A program made the translations under genes and the position numbers. This document shows, in pieces, positions 8,364-15,224 of a stretch of DNA of 64,000 nucleotides. The stretch comes from an uncultured Mesonia sp. GTDB taxonomy: Bacteria > Bacteroidota > Bacteroidia > Flavobacteriales > Flavobacteriaceae. The number at the start of each line of letters is the position of its first letter. The first letter of the stretch is position 1. The notes beneath the pieces were generated by a model. That model was given only the letters and a program-made list of their open reading frames with translations. It made no database searches and was not told the origin of the DNA. The stretch lies in the NCBI GenBank assembly GCA_958296185.1, contig CATQIB010000006.1:62001-126000 (forward strand). The letters run 5' to 3'.

Positions 8364-9743
8364 ATGACAAGCTTATTAATTTTTACGTTTGTAATGGGCT
8401 ATTTAGCCATTACTTTAGAGCATCCGCTTAAATTAGATAAAGCGGTGCCGGCATTGTTGATGGGAACGCTCATGTGGGCACTTTTAGCCGTTGGTTTTAA
8501 TCAGGGCTGGTTTTCTATTGTCGATTACCACGGTCATATTTTTCAAATCGATCAGCCCGATACCGATGCGCAATCGTATGGTTTTAAAGCCAACTTGATG
8601 CATCATTTCAGCAGTATTGGCGAAATCCTCTTCTTTTTAATCGGAGCCATGACCATTGTCGAAATTATCGATTTGCACCGTGGTTTTGGGATTATAAAAA
8701 AGGTAATCAAACCTAAAAGTAAAGTAAAATTACTATGGATACTAGGAGCGCTGGCTTTTGTGCTTTCGGCTATTATCGATAACCTAACGGCGACCATTAT
8801 TTTAATTACCTTATTGCGTAAGATTTTGGTGCGCCATCAATACCGGGTTTGGTATGCCAGTATGATTATCATCGCTGCCAATGCAGGTGGAGCTTGGTCG
8901 CCTATTGGAGATGTTACCACTACCATGTTATGGATTGGCGGTAAAGTTACGGCGGTAGGCTTGTCTGAATACCTGATAGTTCCTTCACTGGTTTGTTTTG
9001 TGGTTCCTTTTTTCATTGCCACCAAACTAAAGCCTTTTAAAGGAAAAGCCATGCGAAAAGAGATGATTATAGATGAAGAGGCAGAGCGTTTGTTAAGCAG
9101 TAAAACCATGCTTTATGTAGGTTTGGCGGGAATTGCCTTTGTGCCTATCTTTAAAGGTGTCACTGGTTTGCCGCCTTACTTAGGAATGATGTTTTCTCTG
9201 GGAGTAGTTTGGTTGGTTTCAGAGTATGTTCGACCCGTTAAAAATTTACCCAAAAAGCAAAAGCACTTATATTCCACCCATAAAGCTTTATCTAAAATAG
9301 AATTTTCGAGTATACTTTTTTTCTTAGGAATTTTATTATCGGTGGCCGCTTTAGAGAGTTTGGTTTACGGAAGCATAGGCGGAGAAGAAGTGGGTACCCT
9401 GCGCTATGTAGCCGAACAGGTTTCGGCAGCTATACCTAATATGGATGTAGTAGTAGTATTACTGGGAGCGCTTTCGGCATTAATAGACAATGTACCTATG
9501 GTAGCCGCAACAATGGGAATGTACACCTTTGAAACCGATAGTCCTATTTGGCATTTTATTGCCTTTTCGGCAGGTACAGGAGGTAGCTTATTAGTAATAG
9601 GTTCTGCCGCTGGGGTAGCTGCAATGGGTATGGAAAAAATTGATTTTATCTGGTATTTAAAGAAGATTGCTTGGCTGGCAGCTATCGGATTTATCTCTGG
9701 TGCGTTAACTTTTATTTTTATCGAGCAATTCTTTTATAGTTAA
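8364..9743 (+). CDS. nhaD: Sodium:proton antiporter NhaD
   Basis: A 459-residue inner-membrane protein with roughly a dozen hydrophobic segments. It belongs to the ion transporter superfamily and exchanges Na+ (or Li+) for H+, which keeps cytoplasmic sodium low. Family marks are the N-terminal TLEHPLKLDKAVPALL, the conserved IDNLTATIILITLL segment with a membrane Asp, NAGGAWSPIGDVTTTMLW, and the later ALIDNVPMVAATMGMY and GGSLLVIGSAAGVAAMG. The two halves with IDN motifs reflect the inverted-repeat fold. It follows the dehydrogenase closely. NhaD is common in marine bacteria, which fits a saline lifestyle. Confidence 0.92.
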   Translation: MTSLLIFTFVMGYLAITLEHPLKLDKAVPALLMGTLMWALLAVGFNQGWFSIVDYHGHIFQIDQPDTDAQSYGFKANLMHHFSSIGEILFFLIGAMTIVEIIDLHRGFGIIKKVIKPKSKVKLLWILGALAFVLSAIIDNLTATIILITLLRKILVRHQYRVWYASMIIIAANAGGAWSPIGDVTTTMLWIGGKVTAVGLSEYLIVPSLVCFVVPFFIATKLKPFKGKAMRKEMIIDEEAERLLSSKTMLYVGLAGIAFVPIFKGVTGLPPYLGMMFSLGVVWLVSEYVRPVKNLPKKQKHLYSTHKALSKIEFSSILFFLGILLSVAALESLVYGSIGGEEVGTLRYVAEQVSAAIPNMDVVVVLLGALSALIDNVPMVAATMGMYTFETDSPIWHFIAFSAGTGGSLLVIGSAAGVAAMGMEKIDFIWYLKKIAWLAAIGFISGALTFIFIEQFFYS

Positions 9744-9751
9744 AAAATTAC

Positions 9752-9798
9752 TACAGGCTCTTTGTCCTTGCAAAAATCATTGTAGCTTTGAGCCTGTA
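9752..9798 (+). other. Inverted repeat downstream of nhaD
   Basis: TACAGGCTC at 9752-9760 is perfectly complementary to GAGCCTGTA at 9790-9798 with a 29-nt loop. It could act as a weak terminator or processing hairpin between nhaD and exbB; there is no long T run, so the role is unclear. Confidence 0.4.
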
Positions 9799-9859
9799 AA
9801 AGCGCTTAAAATAATTTTAGGTGTTGAGGTAATTTTACACGCTTTATATCGTTATTCTT

Positions 9860-10576
9860 ATGAAACTAAACTTTTTAAACCTAATGACTTTACAAGACGT
9901 AGCCCAAGAGGTAGCTCAAGATGCAGAAGCCTTGCCTCAAGAAAAAACTTTTTCTTTTCTTGAATTATTAACCAGTGGTGGAGTTGGCGGAATAATTGTA
10001 ATAGCCATTTTAAGTGTGCTATTTATCGCTGCTTTATACATTTATTTTGAACGTCTTTTTGCCATTAAGGCTGCCTCAAAAACCGATGCTAACTTTATGT
10101 TCCAAATAAAAGATCATGTTGCCAACGGTAATATAGAAGGTGCTAAGGTGCGATGCGCTCAAGAAAATTCTCCTGTGGCTCGTCTCACCGCAAAGGGCAT
10201 CAGTCGTATTGGTAGTCCGTTAGAAGATATCAATACCGCTATAGAAAACGCGGGTAGACTAGAAGTGTATAAGTTAGAAAAAAATGTTAGTGTTTTAGCG
10301 ACTATCGCGGGAGCTGCCCCAATGATTGGTTTCTTGGGAACCGTAATTGGTATGGTTTTAGCATTTCATGAATTGGCGAGCAGTAGCGGTCAAGCCGAAA
10401 TGGGTTCTCTTGCTGAGGGTATTTATACGGCGATGACCACAACCGTTGCCGGATTAATTGTAGGTATTGTGGCTTATATTGGTTATAACCATTTGGTAGT
10501 TAAAACCGATAAAGTGGTGCATCAAATGGAAGCTACGGCGGTAGATTTTCTTGATTTGTTAAATGAACCCGTATAA
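9860..10576 (+). CDS. exbB: MotA/TolQ/ExbB proton channel family protein
   Basis: A 238-residue inner-membrane subunit of the ExbB-ExbD-TonB motor that uses the proton gradient to power TonB-dependent outer-membrane uptake. It has one N-terminal membrane segment (about 38-65), a cytoplasmic domain, and two closely spaced membrane helices (about 150-175 and 190-215) with the family motif around ATIAGAAPMIGFLGTVIGM and TAMTTTVAGLIVG. It begins a tight run: exbD starts 3 bp after its stop and tonB 3 bp after that. TolQ cannot be excluded by sequence alone, but the TonB partner argues for ExbB. Confidence 0.9.
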   Translation: MKLNFLNLMTLQDVAQEVAQDAEALPQEKTFSFLELLTSGGVGGIIVIAILSVLFIAALYIYFERLFAIKAASKTDANFMFQIKDHVANGNIEGAKVRCAQENSPVARLTAKGISRIGSPLEDINTAIENAGRLEVYKLEKNVSVLATIAGAAPMIGFLGTVIGMVLAFHELASSSGQAEMGSLAEGIYTAMTTTVAGLIVGIVAYIGYNHLVVKTDKVVHQMEATAVDFLDLLNEPV

Positions 10577-10579
10577 GGT

Positions 10580-10969
10580 ATGAATTTACGCGGAAGAAAT
10601 AAAGTTAGCCCCGAATTCAGTATGTCGTCGATGACCGACATCGTGTTTTTGTTGTTGGTGTTTTTTATGCTTACCTCGCCGGTGATCACTCCAGAGGCCT
10701 TAGACCTTATTTTACCAAAAGCTAAGGGTAAAACCACCAATAAACACGAGCTTGCCGTGAGCATCAATAAAGACATGCAAATGTTTATCAATCAGGAGCA
10801 AATCCGTAAAGAGAATTTAGAGCTAGAGCTGCAAAAACGACTGCAAAGTGTAGAAACGCCAACTATTATATTGCGTGCAGAAGAATCGGTGCCTATTCAA
10901 GAAGCGGTTTATGTGATGGATGTAGCCAAACGTAATCAATTTAAAGTAGTATTAGCCGTAAAACCATAA
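10580..10969 (+). CDS. exbD: Biopolymer transport protein ExbD/TolR
   Basis: A 129-residue protein with a short cytoplasmic start (LRGRNKVSPEFSMSS), a single membrane helix beginning MTDIVFLLLVFFMLTSP, and a periplasmic domain. The Asp in the MTDIVFLLL helix is the conserved proton-carrying residue. ExbD sits inside the ExbB ring and couples proton flow to TonB. The gene lies 3 bp from both exbB and tonB, so all three are surely one operon. Confidence 0.92.
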   Translation: MNLRGRNKVSPEFSMSSMTDIVFLLLVFFMLTSPVITPEALDLILPKAKGKTTNKHELAVSINKDMQMFINQEQIRKENLELELQKRLQSVETPTIILRAEESVPIQEAVYVMDVAKRNQFKVVLAVKP

Positions 10970-10972
10970 TTT

Positions 10973-11839
10973 GTGCGATTACTAGAAACCAAATATGAAC
11001 GAAAATCTGCGGCCATAACCAGTGTGATTACGGCCATAATTTTCCTATTGCTTTTTTTCTTTGGCTTTACCTATTTAGATCCGCCACCAGAAAATGGAAT
11101 TGCTATTAATTTTGGTACTTCAGAAATAGGTTCAGGTCAAGTGCAACCCACCGAGCCAGTAGCTAGTTCTCCTCAGCAGCAAACCCCAGAACCTACACCG
11201 AGTCCGCAAGAAAATTCTAGTCCGGTAGCCGATGAAGTGCAAACTCAAGACACTGAGGAAGCACCAGTAATCGCCAAAGAAAAGGAGAATAAGCAGCCTG
11301 TAGAAAAAGAACAAAAGGATAAGAAAGAACAACCAAAGCAAGAGGTTCCCGAAAAAGAAAAGCCTCAAGAACCGGTTAAGGAAGAGCCTAAAAAACCATC
11401 TAAAGAAACTTCTGATGCCTTGAATAACCTGTTAAACGGTCCTGAAAATGATGGAGCCAATCAAGGTGGAGAAGGGAACGACGCTAGCGGGGGAGATAAA
11501 GGAGATCCTTCTGGCGATCCCAATGCTAAAAGTTATTATGGGCAGGGTAAAGGATTAGATGGTGATGGAAATTATCGCTTAGGCGGAAGAAAAGCGCTGA
11601 ATAAAGAAAAATTTGTACAAGAATGTAACGAATCTGGTGTGGTTGTAGTCAAGATAGAAGTCAATCAACAAGGCCAAGTGATTCGAGCTACACCAGGAGC
11701 ACGAGGGACTACCAATACTGCTCCCTGTTTGATGGAACCAGCCAAACGCGCTGCCTTGGCTACACGATTCAATAGCGATGTTAACGCCCCTGCCAAACAA
11801 ACCGGTTTTATCGAGTACGAATTTAAGTTATCTGAATAG
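10973..11839 (+). CDS. TonB-like energy transducer
   Basis: A 288-residue protein starting with GTG at 10973. It has a short cytoplasmic tail, one membrane helix (about 15-33, ITAIIFLLLFFFGFTYL) and a long periplasmic linker rich in Pro, Glu, Gln and Lys (about 55-150), which spans the periplasm, followed by a Gly/Asp-rich stretch. The C-terminal 90 residues (from LGGRKALNKEKFVQ) resemble the TonB C-terminal fold that touches outer-membrane receptors. The usual YP motif of TonB is not seen. It follows exbB and exbD with 3-bp gaps, which fixes its likely partners. Confidence 0.8.
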   Translation: MRLLETKYERKSAAITSVITAIIFLLLFFFGFTYLDPPPENGIAINFGTSEIGSGQVQPTEPVASSPQQQTPEPTPSPQENSSPVADEVQTQDTEEAPVIAKEKENKQPVEKEQKDKKEQPKQEVPEKEKPQEPVKEEPKKPSKETSDALNNLLNGPENDGANQGGEGNDASGGDKGDPSGDPNAKSYYGQGKGLDGDGNYRLGGRKALNKEKFVQECNESGVVVVKIEVNQQGQVIRATPGARGTTNTAPCLMEPAKRAALATRFNSDVNAPAKQTGFIEYEFKLSE

Positions 11840-11843
11840 ATTT

Positions 11844-13064
11844 ATGACTTACCAAGAAACCCTGGACTGGATGTTTGGGCAGCTGCCTATGTATCAGCGT
11901 CAAGGTCAAGTAGCCTTTAAAAAAGATTTGACCAACATCTTGGCTTTTTCTGAGGTATTAGGTGCTCCGCATAAAAAGTTTAAAACGATACATGTAGGCG
12001 GTACCAACGGTAAAGGTTCTAGCAGTCATATGTTAGCTTCGGTTTTACAAGCGGCTGGTTACCGGGTGGGTTTATATACTTCGCCACATTTGAAGGATTA
12101 TACAGAGCGTATCCGCATTGACGGGCAATGTATTGAGCAAGACTTTGTAGTTGATTTTATTCAGCAGCATAAAGTTTTCTTAGAAGAACATAGGCTTTCT
12201 TTTTTCGAAATGAGTGTAGGACTTGCTTTTGCTTATTTTGCGAGCAAACAAGTAGACGTAGCCATAATCGAAGTAGGTTTAGGAGGACGATTAGATTCAA
12301 CCAATATCATTACCCCAGAATTATCTCTGATAACGAATATCGGTAAAGATCATACTGCAATTTTGGGCGATACTTTGGAGGCAATTGCACGAGAAAAGGC
12401 CGGTATTATTAAACCAAAAGTGCCGGTGGTCATCGGTGAGTTTCATCCCGATACTCATCGCGTGTTTGAAGAGAAAAGTTCAACTTTAAAAGCACCCCTG
12501 TATTGGGCTAAGGATTTTGAATTGCCTGCGTATATTCATTTGGATTTAAAAGGGGCTTACCAGCAACAAAATGCACAGGCTGTGATGGCTTGTGTAGAGG
12601 TATTAAAGAATTGTGGTTGGTCCATTTCTAATGAAGCAATAAGTAAAGGCTTTTCTCAAGTAGTGCAGCGTACTGGTTTACGAGGACGCTGGGAAATTTT
12701 ACAACAAGCCCCTTTATGCATTGCCGATACTGCCCATAACAAAGAGGGCTTGGGAGTTGTATTAAAGCAATTGACTGCCTTGGCTCATGAAAACTTGCAT
12801 TTTGTTTTAGGAGTAGTACAAGACAAAGATTTATCTCAGGTTTTACCTTTATTTCCTAAAGATGCACACTATTACTTTTGTGCTCCGCGGGTTCCGCGAG
12901 CTTTGGAAGCAGAAGAACTAAAATCTAAAGCCTTAGAATTTGGTTTAAGAGGTGAGGTTTTTGCGTCGGTTGAAAAAGCCTTTGCTTCAGCCAAAGAGCA
13001 GAGTACGCTTAGAGATATCATTTATGTGGGCGGCAGTACTTTTGTTGTAGCTGAAATAATTTAA
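11844..13064 (+). CDS. folC: Folylpolyglutamate synthase / dihydrofolate synthase
   Basis: A 406-residue Mur-ligase family enzyme that adds glutamate to dihydropteroate and to folates, using ATP. The P-loop is seen as HVGGTNGKGSSSHM near residue 45, followed by VGLYTSPHLKDYTERI, EVGLGGRLDSTNII and TNIGKDHTAILGDT, all typical of FolC. The ATG at 11844 (MTYQETLDWMF) is 4 bp after the tonB stop; a longer frame beginning inside tonB is rejected. It ends the exbB-exbD-tonB-folC run. Whether it has both activities, as in most bacteria, is assumed from the family. Confidence 0.92.
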   Translation: MTYQETLDWMFGQLPMYQRQGQVAFKKDLTNILAFSEVLGAPHKKFKTIHVGGTNGKGSSSHMLASVLQAAGYRVGLYTSPHLKDYTERIRIDGQCIEQDFVVDFIQQHKVFLEEHRLSFFEMSVGLAFAYFASKQVDVAIIEVGLGGRLDSTNIITPELSLITNIGKDHTAILGDTLEAIAREKAGIIKPKVPVVIGEFHPDTHRVFEEKSSTLKAPLYWAKDFELPAYIHLDLKGAYQQQNAQAVMACVEVLKNCGWSISNEAISKGFSQVVQRTGLRGRWEILQQAPLCIADTAHNKEGLGVVLKQLTALAHENLHFVLGVVQDKDLSQVLPLFPKDAHYYFCAPRVPRALEAEELKSKALEFGLRGEVFASVEKAFASAKEQSTLRDIIYVGGSTFVVAEII

Positions 13065-13082
13065 TTTTTTTTCATTAAAGAC

Positions 13083-13112
13083 TTGCAGCAATTTATAAAT
13101 AGTTTATATTTG
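13083..13112 (+). promoter_or_regulatory. Promoter of the tRNA-Val pair
   Basis: TTG at 13083-13085 and TATATTTG at 13105-13112 are 19 nt apart, an almost ideal Bacteroidota promoter. It would start an RNA near 13118, about 75 nt before the first tRNA. Confidence 0.7.
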
Positions 13113-13191
13113 CACTCGCAATTGATTAGTGTTTACAAATCGATTATGTTCTTTAAATAACAATTTTTTTGTGTTGGCAGTCCATTATCAT

Positions 13192-13266
13192 GGGCGCGTA
13201 GCTCAGTTGGTTCAGAGCACTTGGTTTACACCCAAGGGGTCAGGGGTTCGAATCCCTTCGCGCCCA
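13192..13266 (+). tRNA. tRNA-Val (anticodon TAC), first copy
   Basis: A 75-nt cloverleaf. The acceptor arms GGGCGCG and CGCGCCC pair over 7 bp; the D arm is GCTCAGTTGGTTCAGAGC, the anticodon arm CTTGGTTTACACCCAAG has anticodon TAC (valine), and the T arm contains GGTTCGAATCC. The discriminator is A and no CCA is encoded. It is followed after 26 nt by an identical copy. Confidence 0.97.
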
Positions 13267-13292
13267 CAACAAAAAGCTTTCACAAAAAAATT

Positions 13293-13367
13293 GGGCGCGT
13301 AGCTCAGTTGGTTCAGAGCACTTGGTTTACACCCAAGGGGTCAGGGGTTCGAATCCCTTCGCGCCCA
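13293..13367 (+). tRNA. tRNA-Val (anticodon TAC), second copy
   Basis: Identical over all 75 nt to the copy at 13192, with the same 7-bp acceptor stem and TAC anticodon, and no encoded CCA. It lies 26 nt downstream of the first and just before a strong terminator, so both are probably cut from one transcript. Confidence 0.97.
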
Positions 13368-13377
13368 CAAGAAGCAC

Positions 13378-13411
13378 AATCCCGATGAAGACTTTCATCG
13401 GGATTTTTTGT
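13378..13411 (+). terminator. Terminator of the tRNA-Val operon
   Basis: A 12-bp perfect stem (AATCCCGATGAA with TTCATCGGGATT) with a 4-nt loop is followed by a T run ending at 13409. It lies 10 nt after the second tRNA. Confidence 0.88.
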
Positions 13412-13463
13412 TTACACCCACTACCGAGCCCCAGCTTGAAGTAGTGGGTGTAAACAAAAAATC
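13402..13463. repeat. 23-bp perfect inverted repeat joining the tRNA terminator to the repeat array
   Basis: Bases 13402-13424 and 13441-13463 are exact reverse complements (23 nt) with a 16-nt spacer. The left arm starts in the T tract of the tRNA terminator and contains TTTACACCCACTAC; the right arm is the start of the first tandem repeat unit. It could form a long hairpin or mark an inversion or duplication junction. Confidence 0.85.
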
Positions 13464-13807
13464 TTCAAGCCGCTAAAGCTTGAGGGATTGTATTTCCTAT
13501 TTTGGTTTCGCTTTGGGATCTTGAATCCCTTTATCTTATGAAGTAGTGGGTGTAAACAAAAAATCTTCAAGCCGCTAAGGCTTGGGAGGATTGTATTTCC
13601 TATTTTGGTTTCGCATAGGGATCTTGAATCCCTTTATCTTATGAAGTAGTGGGTGTAAACAAAAAATCTTCAAGCCGCTAAGGCTTGGGAGGATTGTATT
13701 TCCTATTTTGGTTTCGCATAGGGATCTTGAATCCCTTTATCTTTTGAAGTAGTGTTTGTAAACAAAAAATCTCCAAGCTGCTAAAGCTTGTTGGGATTGT
13801 ATTTTCT
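13438..13807. repeat. Array of about 103-bp tandem repeats (three full units and one partial)
   Basis: Units begin at 13438, 13540, 13643 and 13746, each with GAAGTAGTG, so the period is 102-103 bp; the last is partial and diverged. Each unit holds TGTAAACAAAAAATCT, then an imperfect stem built on CAAGC/GCTTG, then GGATTGTATTT, and (full units) GGGATCTTGAATCCC, itself a small hairpin. Read on the minus strand, the CAAGC/GCTTG hairpin is followed by T6, so the units look like stacked terminators facing the end of murF. There is no open frame and no spacer diversity. Together with the tRNA terminator this fills the gene-free stretch 13368-13860. Confidence 0.9.
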
Positions 13808-13860
13808 TTGAATTTTTAAAGTGTCTTATATTTTCGCTTTTAAATAGAAAGTTGGTTTCT

Positions 13861-15141
13861 TTATTGTTCCTTAAGGTAAGGCAGTAATTGTTCTAGCGCC
13901 ATTCCCCGAGAACCTTTGATAAAGATGAGTTGCTCACTGAAATCTTTTTTGCTTAGCACTGGGATTAATTCCTTCGTCTCGGCTACTGCAAGGAAATGCT
14001 CGGGTAGGTCGGTTTGCATAAATTGTTTTCCGCAGAGAAATACGTTTGTGTATGCTTGCTTTTTAAGCGTGTCGACTATGGTTTGATGTTCTTCCTTCCA
14101 AGTGGGGCCGACCTCAAACATATCGCCTAAAATTATAGTCTTTTGGTCTGCTTTCAATTGCGACACCTCTTCCAAGGCAGCGAGCATACTCGTGGGGTTG
14201 GCATTGTAAGCGTCCATAATAATTTTTATACTCCCGTGATTTGTAATTTGCGAGCGGTTGTTGCTGGGTTGGTAGCTGCTTAAAGCCTCTTTGATATGAT
14301 GCAATGGAACTTCAAAAAACTTTCCGATAGCCGCCGCCGCTGCCGCATTTTGGGCATTGTATAGACCTAATAATTGGGTTTGAATAACTTCGCTATCTAT
14401 TTTAATTTGAGCGAAATTATTGTGGGTTGTCTTGTGTATGGAGTAATCGCTTTCGGGAGCGCTACCAAAGCTTATGCGGTTGGGGTAGTCTAGGGTTAGT
14501 TCAACTTGTTTGTGATCATCTTGATTGATAAAAATCTTTTTATCTTTTGATATTAAATGCTGGTATAATTCGCTTTTGCCTTTGATTACGCCTTCAACGC
14601 CACCAAAACCTTCGAGATGGGCTTTCCCGAAATTGGTAATATACCCGTAGTCTGGATAAGCGATGCTGCATAATTGAGCAATTTCTCCTTGATGATTAGC
14701 TCCCATTTCAATCACCGCTATTTCTGTATCCGCTTTAAGCTGAAGCAGGCTCAGGGGTACCCCTATATGATTGTTGAGGTTGCCTTGGGTGGCAATTATT
14801 TTATATTTGTAGGATAAAACTTTTGCTATAAGTTCTTTGGTGGTGGTTTTACCGTTACTACCGGTTAGGGAGATAATTGGTGTATTTAATTTTTTTCGGT
14901 GTTCGGTGGCTAAGGCTTGTAGGCTTTGTAGGCAATTTTCTACAAGCAATGTTTTGTCGTTAGCATATTGTGGATCGTCGATTACGGCATAACTAGCGCC
15001 GGCTTCAAGGGCTTTTGCTGCAAACTGGTTGCCGTTGAAATTGGTTCCGCTTAAAGCGAAAAATAAATTTCCTTTTTGGATGCTGCGCGTATCGGTGGAA
15101 ACGCCTGTACTTGCCGTAAATAATTGATATAGCCTAGTCAT
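13861..15141 (-). CDS. murF: UDP-N-acetylmuramoyl-tripeptide--D-alanyl-D-alanine ligase
   Basis: A 426-residue cytoplasmic ligase that adds D-Ala-D-Ala to the UDP-MurNAc-tripeptide, the last cytosolic step of the peptidoglycan precursor, with ATP. The N-domain has STDTRSIQKGNLFFAL, the P-loop is TGSNGKTTTKEL (residues 93-104), followed by IEMGANHQGEIAQL and NFGKAHLEGFGG, and the C-domain has IMDAYNANPTSM, all diagnostic for MurF. It follows gldJ on the same strand after 83 bp that contain a terminator, so it probably has some independent expression. Its 3' end faces the tandem repeat array. Confidence 0.95.
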   Translation of the reverse strand: MTRLYQLFTASTGVSTDTRSIQKGNLFFALSGTNFNGNQFAAKALEAGASYAVIDDPQYANDKTLLVENCLQSLQALATEHRKKLNTPIISLTGSNGKTTTKELIAKVLSYKYKIIATQGNLNNHIGVPLSLLQLKADTEIAVIEMGANHQGEIAQLCSIAYPDYGYITNFGKAHLEGFGGVEGVIKGKSELYQHLISKDKKIFINQDDHKQVELTLDYPNRISFGSAPESDYSIHKTTHNNFAQIKIDSEVIQTQLLGLYNAQNAAAAAAIGKFFEVPLHHIKEALSSYQPSNNRSQITNHGSIKIIMDAYNANPTSMLAALEEVSQLKADQKTIILGDMFEVGPTWKEEHQTIVDTLKKQAYTNVFLCGKQFMQTDLPEHFLAVAETKELIPVLSKKDFSEQLIFIKGSRGMALEQLLPYLKEQ

Positions 15142-15161
15142 ATTGTATAAAGTATAGAATC

Positions 15162-15197
15162 AAAAAATCCCTTTTCTGGTAAAGAAAAGGGATTTTT
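15162..15197 (-). terminator. Terminator between gldJ and murF
   Basis: A long A/T-sided stem (AAAAATCCCTTTTCT with AGAAAAGGGATTTTT) with a short loop ends in T6 on the minus strand. It lies 28 bp after the gldJ stop. Confidence 0.85.
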
Positions 15198-15224
15198 ATT
15201 TAATTTAAAAAGAATGCAATCGAA

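Noticed and set aside
11132-11368. Antisense frame of 78 codons rich in Phe/Leu
   Set aside because: It is the mirror of the Lys/Glu-rich linker of the TonB-like gene and has no start context.
13438-13807. CRISPR array
   Set aside because: The unit is about 103 bp and nearly identical throughout, without 25-40 bp unique spacers between short repeats, and no cas genes are present.
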